This document shows positions 22,901 to 34,900 of a stretch of 41,429 nucleotides of DNA, in pieces. Made by a program: the position numbers and the translations under genes. The stretch spans positions 121,656-163,084 of the forward strand of contig JH153129.1 in assembly GCA_000226015.1 (NCBI GenBank). The letters run 5' to 3'. Positions within the stretch are counted from its first letter, which is position 1, and each line of letters starts with the position of its first letter. Below the pieces are notes generated by a model, which saw only the letters and a program-made list of their open reading frames with translations, searched no databases and had not been told where the DNA came from. The DNA comes from Mnemiopsis leidyi. Its lineage: Eukaryota; Ctenophora; Tentaculata; Lobata; Bolinopsidae.

Positions 22901-25900
22901 AGGAGGGTTCTGTGACTGGACTCAGTCCACCACAGCTGATCTGAAATACTATCTGGGATCTACTGACGTGTACACCGACTACGATACTGGCCCTCCTCAT
23001 GAACATACCAACTCTGAGGCAATACCTGACAAGGACTGTAGGGTCTGGAAGAAAGGTGCGATTTATTTAGAAGATTTGTTAAATTTACAACTAGTCTATT
23101 TAGAACAATAAAAGTGTTGATATTTATCCTTGTGGTTCCTTTTATCCTCGTAATTTCTTGGCTTGTCTCTTATAAAGAACTTATCAAGCACTCAACCACG
23201 CTAAACCAGGTATCATAACAATGGCCCCCTCACAGGAACAACATACAGAGGAACGGAGAGTATCACAGAAAACGGAGATATCTGCCAGAGATGGACTGCT
23301 CAGAAACCGAACTCTCACAAATACACCCCCGTTACAGCGTTCGAAAACAAGGGACTGGGAGATCACAGTTTCTGTAGAAACCCCAGTAATGATCCTAAGG
23401 GTCCATGGTGTTATACTCTAACTCCTAACGTCGAACGGGCCTATTGTGATATTCCTATTTGTGGTAAGTGAAGAAAGAGCTAGTACTTGTTTGATTTCTT
23501 TGGGAACAAATGGGAAAACCCTCGAACACTCGATAGAAAAAGCTAAGAACTGAAGCTATGTAAGATAACATGCTCTTTGTCGGTTTGTAGGATCCACCAT
23601 TACATATGAAAGTTACACTTCTGACGGCTCCTAAATCCCAGCTTCAACAGTAACATTTCTAAAGTCCACCTCACCTTACTCTCTCCCCAGGAAAGTTCGC
23701 CTTCCTCCCAAACGTGAATAGAGCCCCCAACGCAGCTGCCCTGATGTACCTGACCATGATAAGCACCTCACCAAGGTGCACCATGACCTTCTGGTACAGC
23801 ATGTACGGCTCCGGTATCGGTACTCTCAGTATCATAGGGGACGGGGCTGTCGTCTGGTCTAAAACTGGTTAGTTTCTCTGTTATATTTGGGAAATTCAAT
23901 TTCTTTTGTTGCTACTGGATTTCACGTCAAGCCCTTCCGACGGTCTTGAAGTCTTCAATCCTAAGTTCTTTTTGTAGTATTGAAATTATAGTTGCAATGA
24001 TTATGTTTACCTCATTCTTATGTTTCTGTCTCCCAGGTGACCAAGGACACGGCTGGAGCAAGGCGTATGTCTTTATCGGCCAACAGAACTCCTACACAAT
24101 CGACATAAAGTCTACGGTGGGAAAGTCGCCCAATGCGCGTATCGCGCTAGACGACATTGCCATGGTGCACTGCCACGACACCGCCCCAGCAGATTGTACC
24201 GACTTCGAGTACCAGTGTGGGACTAGTACAATGTGTATTCCTGTAGAGAAGAAGTGTAACGGTATTCAGGACTGTTCTGATGGATCTGACGAGCAGGGAT
24301 GTCGTAAGTGATTTGATGTGGTAAGGATAGGAAAAGTGTAGATTGGAGCATTCCAGGCTTAAGTAGTAGAATGTCTCAACTGAAAGCTCTTGAACCAGTC
24401 ACTACAACTCTCTTTCAGCTGTTGTTGGGAACTGTAACTTCGAGAACGACATGTGTGGCTACAAACACTCCAAGTCTTCAGACTTCAACTTCGTGATGCA
24501 GAAGGGGGCTGACGCTAAGGAGAACAACGGTCCTCTACACGATCACACCACCGAGACTAATCAAGGTAACTACTACTTTTACACTCTTCTACACTTCATG
24601 CTTCTGTCCTCAGTCCTGACATATCTCCTTAGTCTTGATCTGGACTCGGTTTGAATCAGCTAAGTTCCCTCTTTTATCACCCTTAGAAGTCTGGACGCCT
24701 GATGGTTGCGTCCTCTACCTAACTCGCTCTCCCCAGGACACTACATGTACGCAGAAGCGGCAGGTAAAGCAAGTGGAGCTAAAGCTACCCTCTCCTCCCC
24801 CTGGATGGCACTAAACACCGATTGCAATGTTAGGTTCTCCTACTTCATCTACGGAGACAAGTCGGGGAGTCTCTGGCTGAACCAGACCAGCTCTTACACA
24901 TCATCCTCCGTGAGTTCGGTCTTCTGTTTTAATTTCATCAAAATTATCAAAATTATCAACTTGAACGTATCCCATGCTCTCCTAGATCTTATAAAATTCT
25001 CTTCTCAAAAAGCTGGCCCTCCAAATTCGATACCTGCAAGGATCTTGATATTGTTATTATTGTGGCGAATGCGAAAACGTGAGAAAAACCACTCCCTCCA
25101 GTTGTGGAACAGTACACTATCAAGTGCAGACAGACACTGGCAGTCCACAGAAGTGGTAGTACCACGTGGGTTCCAGACTAAGTTGGTGTTTGAGGCGGTT
25201 ATGGACGGTGAGGGATCTGACATGGCTCTGGATGATGTACAACTTCTGAACTGTGGATCAGGTTAGATTTATAGCTTCAGTAACACAAACAGAGTAACAG
25301 ACTCCAGGTAGTTTTCAATTTGCCACTGTCCTGTCGAACATTTTAACAGAACATTGGGAATGTAATTCGTACTGAAATCCAGTAAATCCCTCTGTGATAG
25401 TGCTAAGTGTTATAACCCCTTCCTCCACCTCAGCAAACCCGCTGTGTTCTGCCTCGCAGTTCGGCTGTAACGACCCCACCTGTATCAACATGGACAAAGT
25501 GTGTGACTTTGAGAAGGACTGTACTGACGGAGAAGACGAGGACGTCTGTGGTGAGTGCTGAAGTACAGAGTTTCACCTGACTTGTTCAACAGTTTGTTGT
25601 TAAGATCGGGATATCGAGGTCTCCAACTATCCAGTAACACGATCTAGATCCCTGACTTACACACAACTATCCCTCCTCCAGGGTCCTGCTCGTTCGAGGA
25701 CGGAAGTTGCGGTTTCACCAACTCTCAGGACGACACGTTTGACTGGTCCAGGAACTCTCTGGGAGACGAGAAGTTCTACAGCACCATGCCTGCTGACCAC
25801 ACAGTCCCCGGTAAGAGTCATCAGGCAGTCAGTCCGTGCTTTGTTTGTACGAGAGTATACACGATTGAAAGCGTTGAGGAAAGCCTGAATCCCTACGTAA

Positions 25901-28900
25901 AACTCCCTGCCCCTCACTTAACTTTCCCACTATTTCAGCCGCTGACGACAAGGTCCTGAACTTCCCTCCTCCAAGCTCCAGAAACTACGCTCTCCTCAAG
26001 ACAAACATGCCAGAACTGACAGAGTTTACCGTCTGCAGTTGGGCTCAGAGCAATGATAAGGACAGCAAGGGTTACTTCTTCAGTCTGGCTACTGGCAAGG
26101 GAGACGCAGCTAATCAGATAGCTCTCAGTGCTCTCAACAGTCTTAATGTGGCTGTTAAGAGTTCCTTCCAACAGACAATGGTATGTGGGTTACATATGGT
26201 GCATTTTTGCCACCCTTAACCGTAGATCGACAAGTTTAAAATTTTCGAACTAAAATTACAATTTACAGAGTATTGTGATGATACTCTTGCAGAATTTTTA
26301 TATTTTGCATAAGATCATGACGGCTTTGTCACTTTTAACTCTTGTCAAATTCTCACGAATCTCACCTCTGCAGATTCCACTAAATGACGGAGGCTGGCAT
26401 CACATTTGTATGACTTGGGCTAGTGCTAGCGGAACGGTGGAGATCTACATAGACGGTGCTATCGGCAAGACTTTCTCTGATATTGCTAAAGGATCCAAGA
26501 TTCCTGCTGGCGGTACTGTTGTTTTGGGACAGGTAATAGATCGACATAGGTTTATTTTGTACATCATGCTTTTCATTAAATCTCAGTCATCATAAGCACA
26601 CGATGAAAAGTGCATCAAAGCGCACCTTTTGCTTTTGAAGAAGTCAATAATCAATGTTTTCATGGTAAATGAATTTGACTGTAGATAACCAACGTTATCA
26701 TGTTACTATGATATGTGACTGTAGATTGATCACAACAATATCCAGGACCAAGACTCTGTAGGAGGAGGCTTCTCCACCAAACAAGCCTACACTGGTAAGA
26801 TATACGGTGTCTATGTCTGGAAGAAGGTCCTCACTGCTGCTGATATCTTCGGCTTCGCTAACGACTGTTCGGTAAGCGTCTTTTTTGAGTAGGCTAGTTT
26901 TTACTCAAATCCTTCCTTCAATAGAACATTTTTTTGTCCAAATCGACGAGGGGCCTATTTGATGCCTCCATCAGTTAAAATGGACAGTGTTGAATAGCTG
27001 ATTTTAATCATGTTTTAGACTACCGTCTCGAGTACAGACTTAGTATTCCAATACGATGCAATCTATAGTAACTTGTTTGGAGCAGTCACTTCAGTCATGG
27101 AAACAAAACCTATCCTTGGAGCTTGCGGTAAGTCGAGATCTGGCAAATTTCATTGTTTCGTTCATTTGGAGAGTTGCAGGTGATTCAAATAAATGTTCTG
27201 TTTTTTATGAGATACATAAAAAGGATTTCAAAACCTTGCAGGGCACTACATGTACATCAAGACAGAAGGTTTCCCTAGACCGAACACTGCTGTCTTAACA
27301 ACTCCCAAGTTCGCGGTTACTGGACCATCCTGCCGGCTCAAGTTCTGGTACAACGTTGACGGAATCGGCAAAATCGGATCTCTTGATGTAAGTCTTCCAA
27401 GTTTATGTGCATCCAATAATTTGTTTTTCATTCAAATTGCACGCTTGTTTGATTATTAAATTAAAATTTCTGGATAGAAACGTATATTTTATCATGTAAT
27501 GCAAGATTTGATAACAACTGTCTATCTCCACAGGTGATAGCCATCATGGAAAACAAGACCACCCTCCTCTGGACTGTCAGTGGAGCGCAAGGAGCGGAGT
27601 GGAAGGAGGCTAATGTGGCTGTGGGACAACACGGCAACTATCATATTGGCATCAGAGCTAACACTGACATTGGAAGTCCTGAGGGACACATGGCTATTGA
27701 TGATACTATGTTCTTCGGGTAGGTGGTCAAAGAAATGAGATGATTAGATTAGAAGTAGTTACTTCTGATATTATTAAGTAAATTGTTCCCACGACGTTTT
27801 GAAACTAACAAGTTTTCTTCTTCCTGAAACATAAGTCTACTTCTCTCTGCAGGTGTTCTATCAAGACATACAAGACCCCCAAAAGGATAGGATGTTTCCG
27901 TCACAACGCAACAGATTCAGGGTTACCAACAGTTATCAGACAATACTACTACCCTCCCTATGGTATCAGACAGCTCTGTGAGGAAGCAGCTCTCAAGGGC
28001 GGCTACACGGTCAGTTTCATAGTGTAAAATATAATATTGCTGTGTAACTCAACTATCACTTTTGTAATCTGGTCCAACTAGCAAGTCTCCCGGAGATGGA
28101 GACTTCTACACTAACAACTTTCTTAATAACACTTTAACCTCCGCAGACATTCGGTATCCTGAACGGACGTGAATGCCGTTCCGGACCGGACGCCACCAAC
28201 ACCTACGACAAGGATGGTAAGAGTACCTCCTGTAACGGCGACTCTGGAAGTTACGACGCTTACACTGTCTTTATGTTCGAGGACGAGAAAGCACCTCCCT
28301 TGTCCGCCGCCAAGATCGTCTCCCCACCTGCCAGCGGGGTGGTACCTGGAGGTTTCAGTTTCACTCTGACTTGTGGAACTACCGGCTATCCTACTCCTGA
28401 TGTGGTGTGGACTAAAGATGGGATCAACCTTCCTGACGACAACAACTTCAAGGTTCGGGATGTTTGATTATTTTAAATATAATCTTTTACTGCGCTACCG
28501 CGAGGTACAGTTTTGCTGGTACCATTGCGGCATTGCCCGGTCTTCCTGGAATTGAATTAAAAACAATTGCATAAAAATAATCACCTTCTAACTTTTAACT
28601 CCACAACTCTGTTCAGATCGACAGTAACGGAACCCTGATCATAACAAACGCGATTACGGAGTACTCCGGGACGTACCAGTGCTCAGCCGAGAACGGACTC
28701 GGCAAGGACTCCGCCTCAGCCAACCTGACCATCCTGGGGACCTGTACCTTCGAGACGGACATGTGCTTCTTTAGTCAGAACTCAGACGATACGTTTGATT
28801 GGAAGAGACAGACTGGTAGAACATCCTCTTATAACACTGGACCTAGCAACGATCATACCATCGGGAAAAGTAAGTTCTTCTTTGGAAATATTATATTGGC

Positions 28901-31900
28901 TTGGTAAGAGGAAAGCCGTTTACTTGCTTTGTTTTCTATAATCTTTACAAAAGTCTGTTAATTTGTAGAAATTTCTCTACTTCTCTATATTCATTCAAAA
29001 AGTAGGATAACCTCTCTCCTGACTGCCACACACCCAGCCGGACAAGAGTGTCCCAGCACACACCCGTACGTGTACTACAACGGAGAGTATTGTTGTCAGT
29101 ACGACACTGAGAACGTGTACACCCCTCAAGGAGACCTCTGTGACGGAGGTCCTATAGGCTTCACCAGTCTCTGCTGTAAGAACCACGCCTACAAAGCCTG
29201 CTCTAATGCTCCTTGTTCTAACTACGGGTCATCAGGTACGACTTAAATAGATGTACAACAGTTAAGATATTATCGCTTCCTATTATATGCTTCCTGTCAT
29301 TATATGCTCGTATCGGTATCCTTCACATTTACTTCTGCTGAAGCCGGCCCGTCTAAACACTCAACATATCACCACCACCCAGGGTACTACATCTACATCG
29401 AGGCGTCAGGTCGGAGTCCCGGAGACTCCGCCATCATCTCCACCCCGACTGTAGACAAAGCTGGACCTCGCTGCGAGATGAACTTCTGGTATCACATGAT
29501 GGGAACAGACATGGGACATCTCAACGTCTGGATGACAGCCAACTCCGTCAAAACGCTCCTGGTTAAGAAGTCCTTCAACCAGGGAGCTGATGTCTGGTTC
29601 GAGAGTGGAGCGTTTATCGGGGCTCAGACCAACTTCTCCATCATGATAGAGGGAGTAGTGGGACAGTCCTACACTAGTGATTTAGCCCTGGACGATGTTG
29701 GGTTCAGGAACTGTGGGGAGAATGAGTTACCGGTGTGCAACTTTGCGGAGTTTACCTGTGGAAACGGCCGCTGTATACCCCAGGACCAAGTCTGCGATCT
29801 GGTAGATCATTGTTGGGATGGGAGTGACGAGAACGACTGTGGTAAGTTCTTTATAATTTATCAGTTGAAAGTTGATGTTTCAATGTATATCCCTAGAGTT
29901 GGCCGGTAAAGAGTGTCATGTTTTTTCTCACATTTGAATTTCTCAGATAATCACCCTGTCAACATCGGTTGTTTCACTGAAGTTCCTGACAAACCGGTAT
30001 TCCCGGAGCAATTAGGAGATTTCTCTCAAGCTCACAACGCTACAACTGCTTGCGCTCAGTTAGCACTTGCTAAGGGGTACAAGGTATGTGATTTAATTCT
30101 TTCTCACACTTGATTGAGTTGCTGATTAATTTCGATTTCTTGATAGGATCAGATGATCACCTGACTATGCAAGTCCCTGGCGAGGAAGCTTGACACCTAT
30201 CCGATACGTCACGTGATCACAGGCATGAAGTGGGCTTGACACTGATATAACGACATCTGAACCCGGGCCGTCTCAAATCTCCAGATCAACAAGCAGGAGA
30301 GACACTTGACACCACCCAGGGTCAGCTTACTATAAATACCCGCTCACTACCAGAAACACCATCAATTTCGTCAATCAACAACTTCAATTCGTTAATCAAC
30401 ACTTCTTATCTTCAATATGGTATTCTCTCTCCGAACCATGAGGAACCGCAAGGTCGCCCCTGCTCCCTGCTCCTGCACTGCCACCAAGAAGAGCATCAGA
30501 AGACCCCAACCTCCTCTTGTTCTCCTCCCTGTCAGGTCCAGCCAGAACACCTTCTCCTCCACCAAGAACCCTAGTGATGATCCTTTCATCCCCAAATATG
30601 CCTCAACTGGGATCTCTGATGAGGACCTGGAGAACACCCAACCCTGCATCACTACTGACTCCACTACTCTCTACATCTCAGCTTCATCTGGAGAACAGCC
30701 TAAGTTGTTTATCGCTAAAGCTATAGAGATGACAGACGGAACGGCCCAGAGTCAGACATCCCCTGATATTGTACCGGATGATGATACTCCAGTCAACTTT
30801 CTAACCTACTCGACCACCAGCATAGACGTGCTCAGAGTGGTTTCTGGACAAAGCAGGAAGTCTACCTTGGGACGCTTCCTCAACAAGAACTTGAACAGAG
30901 GACGGACCTTCCTGAGGAAGATGAGGAGACCTAGAACTCTACCCACCTCACCTGCTGTCAAGAACGAGAGAGCTGCAATGAAGAGAAGTCTTCCTTCAAT
31001 GCCTGGATCTTTTGGTTACTGAATTTATTTTGTGTGTTAATATGTACATATCTATTTGAATTTATTTATTTTATATCAAATACCTCTCCAACTTTTCTTA
31101 TCGATGTTACCAATATCCATAGAAAACAACAACATCTGAACTTTCTCGTTTGATACTCATCAATAGACAACACAAACATATTATACATCGCACTGAAACC
31201 TGAACCTACAATCGTATCTCATGCCATTACTCTCACCCCTGAGCACAAAATAGTCGAAAATATTAACAACAAAGCACTCAAACCACACAACTAAATGAGA
31301 TCCTATGTACTCATCTGCGTCAGCACTTTTATTCTTAAATGCAGTGAAGAACATAAGAACTCTTTAATAACCTCTCGCCCCAATGCGGTAATTCCCCTGA
31401 ATTCGGAAACGTTACATCTGTTGCGCAACCGCCAGAACTTTGACCTTCCCCTAAAGTTGATATCATAGCGAGGCCCAACGATCTATAACTTCTTAAAACT
31501 TAATCAGTGTTAACGATTTCTTTTTACACATACACATATGGGAAAATATTTTGGAAGACTATTTAAATACTGTTTTGTGGCAACTAGCGATAGCTAGTTA
31601 ATAATTGATTTTTGAATCTGTCTAAAAATCTGTCTATCCAAAATCCTATTAGCCCCGCTATAGTCTCGGTAGATTTTGAACACCACTCGGCAGTTGAATA
31701 CTCTCACAGATTCACAACTTTAGACACCGCCCCTGAAATACCGTTCTCTATATTGAAATTTGTAACATAAATAACACAACGTGTCCATATATTCGCCGTG
31801 ATACTCCACCCAGTGTAACCCGTATAATTTTCAGGCGTTTGCCCTACAAGACGGAGGACTCTGTTACTCGGGCCCTAACTCTGACAAGGAGTACGGGAAG

Positions 31901-34900
31901 TACGGTGTATCCTACAGTTGTGTTAACGGACTGGGAGGATTCAGAGCTAACGATGTCTACATGTTCGGGCAGGGTAAGGATATTATCTCAAACATTTCCT
32001 TTCAACCTGGCATTTGTTGATTGAAATAGTTTTGGTCATAACGTCATTTGAAGAGAGAGCCTCCCAAATTACCGACTCCCTTGATCAGATGGTTCCTGCA
32101 ACTTCGAGCACGGAACATGTAAATGGACGAGTGACACCACCCTCCAGTGGACCCGACATCATGGTCCCAGCAACCCGCCGTACACTGGTCCTCCTACTGA
32201 TCATACCATGGGTAAACTTACTGTTGTACTTGGCACTTGTATCGTGTTCGGAATTAGGACAATTTTAAAAGAATCGCTCCATAGATTTCATACCGTCATC
32301 GCTTAATAATGTCCTAACTCGAAACCCGAGCTCACACTCTAATATACACTCTATATCCTAGGAACGGCGGCAGGTTTCTACATGCTGCTGAACGCCTCTG
32401 CTGGATCTCCCGGAGATATCGGTAGTCTGATATCCCACCAGATAGAGAACACTGGGCCTCTCTGCACTGTTAGTTTCTGGTACAACATGAAAGGGAGCGG
32501 AGTTGGACAGTTGCAGGTACTTGTTGTCTGGTTGAAGTGTTTAGACTGTTGTACTGTCTGGTTGAAGTGTTTAGACTTTTACTTCCTGGATCATGTCATC
32601 ATGTCTCGTCTTTAGTTCTTGATCTTCAAAAGTTATTGCAAAACTTTACGGCGAAGATAGAAAAAAGTCAGCCAATAAACCCAATGGCGTTGCAAAATGT
32701 TCAGCAATACAAATACATACCTGTACGTCAATATGCAAGTACTTGAGTGCTTGCAAAGTACTTGAGTAAAGCATCACACCAAGTCCTTACCCACCCCTCC
32801 CCCAGGTGGTAGTGACAGATTCAGCAGGACAAGTAGAACTCTGGTCTCAGAAGGGACCCAGCGGGGACGGCTGGAGATACGCCGGGTTCTTTGTCGGCGA
32901 GAAGATGCATGCTAACATCACCTTCCTGGGGACGCTGGGGAGCAACACGAACGGAGATATAGCTCTAGATGACATACACTTCTCTAGGTCAGTTACTCAG
33001 TTGTAACTGTTGTGGTAGAAGTTGTGATGTCGGGGAGTAAGCTAGACTTCCAGCATTATTGTCAATCTGACACAGTGTCCAATTCGATGTTTGAATTAAA
33101 TCTCAAATAACAAACCTATTAGCTAGAAATATACCAAACCTAATAAAAAGGAACAACAGTAAAGCTCACAATCCTGACCCTCCTCCTACAGGTGTGGTGC
33201 TGAGCACGACAACATGTACTTTGTTGGAGAGCTAGGAGAGGATTGCGATACAGTCTGTGAGAACAACCAGCTCCTCTGTACTGGGAAGGTGGTGACTGAC
33301 AACAAGCTGGACTTGTTTACTGAGCTCGGCATCAGTTGTACTCCCAACACTCGACCTTATCAATATGAGTAAGTTCTTGTGCTAACATGAACAAGAAACA
33401 ACAGTAAGTTCTTGTGCTAACATGAAATTCTGTGTAATTCAGACTGTTTTGCGGCACGCTTCGGAAACATCATGATTAAATGATATCTGCAAGAAGCACT
33501 TTCCAAGACAAACATGTTTATTCCAATATCAATTCCCCCTAGTGACGAGCCGTGTTACCATGACGACCCACGATCCCCTAACTACGGAGAATGTATCGGT
33601 TTTATAAACGTACCTGACAGTGTACCTTGTTCTGGCAGTTACTCTTCCTCTAGACGTCTATGTGGTTGTAAACTCAGCGACGGTTGTCAAGGTAACTAGC
33701 TTCATGAATATGAAAGAGCAGCTATCCTCAAAAAAAACCTCAAAGTTCCAAGCAAAAATGGTATTTTAGGAGAAATCTATTTGCAATATCAGAGATTTCA
33801 AACTTACTACTTTTGTAAATTTAAACAAACCTGACCTCTAGGACCAGATTCAGAACGTATAGACTGTTTCCCTGGAAACTCAGGAGTATCCCAGGACCAG
33901 TGTCTCAGAGCTGACTGTTGCTACGACGAGACCCTGACAACATCAGGGATACACTGCTTCAAGAGGAATCTCACTGAAGTCTGCCCTGTTGGTTAGTGAC
34001 TGTTCATTTGTTTGCTCACTGCTCACTGGAGTTTTGACACTGTTGCACTCAGGAAACTTTTAAAAATGTTCAAAGGAAATTGAAAAGTGAAAGTTTGAGA
34101 TTTGATGTTGTGATTCACTATCAAATAAGATGGAGAAGTAAAGAAGACCAACTGAGCGTGTAATATCCCTCAGGCGAGAGAGCATGTAAGAGTGGACAGT
34201 GTATCCCTGAGGGACTGTTCTGCAACTACGAGCCTGGCGACTGTTTCGATCTGAGCGACGAGGACGGATGTGAACTTCCCTTCGGAGACTGCAACTTTGA
34301 GGGGGGTCTGTGTGGCTGGAGTGATCACAAGAGAGACCAGTTCGACTGGACGAGACACAGGGGCAGCACAGGGACCAGCAACACTGGTCCTAAATACGAT
34401 CATACTAGAGGCTCTCCTAAAGGTTTGTTAGGATTGAGAGGAACTTTGAGTTTATGATTAAGATAACGAATTTGCGACGATTAAAACTCAATCTGAGTTT
34501 TCATTGTTTCTCATGATTATTTCATCATTACATTGCCTGATATGGTCTACTGTAAGAAAAAAGAAAGATTGTGGAGATTTTAACCGTAACATTATCTACA
34601 TCCTACAGGATACTACATGTACATAGAAGCATCTCTCCCCCGAATCGCGGGAGACAAGGCTATCCTGAAGTCCCCCGCCTTCCAGACAGACGGACAGTGT
34701 ACTCTGAACTTCTGGTACACCATGTTCGGAAGAACTGTTGCTGATCTCAATGTGCATCTTGTCAACGAGACTGGGCAGTTCGTGGTATGTGCACAGATTT
34801 GAGACTTTCTTTGTTTTTAGCAGAATTTCTAATAATCTCATGCAAATTAAGCAAAAAGTCAATATGATGTGTTGAAGTCCCTTGCTTTTACTCTAAGAGT

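Larger units (their letters stand above)
29947..31973 (+). other. WSC-like domain 2, split by a 1.75-kb intron
   Basis: Exons 29947-30083 and 31835-31973, both phase 0 at the shared intron. First half: [37 protein letters not shown]. Second half: [20 protein letters not shown] then [16 protein letters not shown] and DVYMFG. The intron (30084-31834) is at the same position as in WSC-like domain 1 but hosts an independent intronless gene. Confidence 0.75.

Noticed and set aside
24706-25266. 186-codon frame as a stand-alone gene
   Set aside because: It is two MAM2 exons read through a stop-free intron, not a separate gene; listed as a retention candidate instead.
30392-30664. Minus-strand frame opposite the nested gene
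   Set aside because: Shadow of the plus-strand coding frame; the plus strand has the TATA box and the full-length frame.
33842-34271. LDLa6 as a truncated repeat lacking its first Cys
   Set aside because: The missing Cys is at the end of the preceding exon (EVCPV); once spliced, the repeat is complete.
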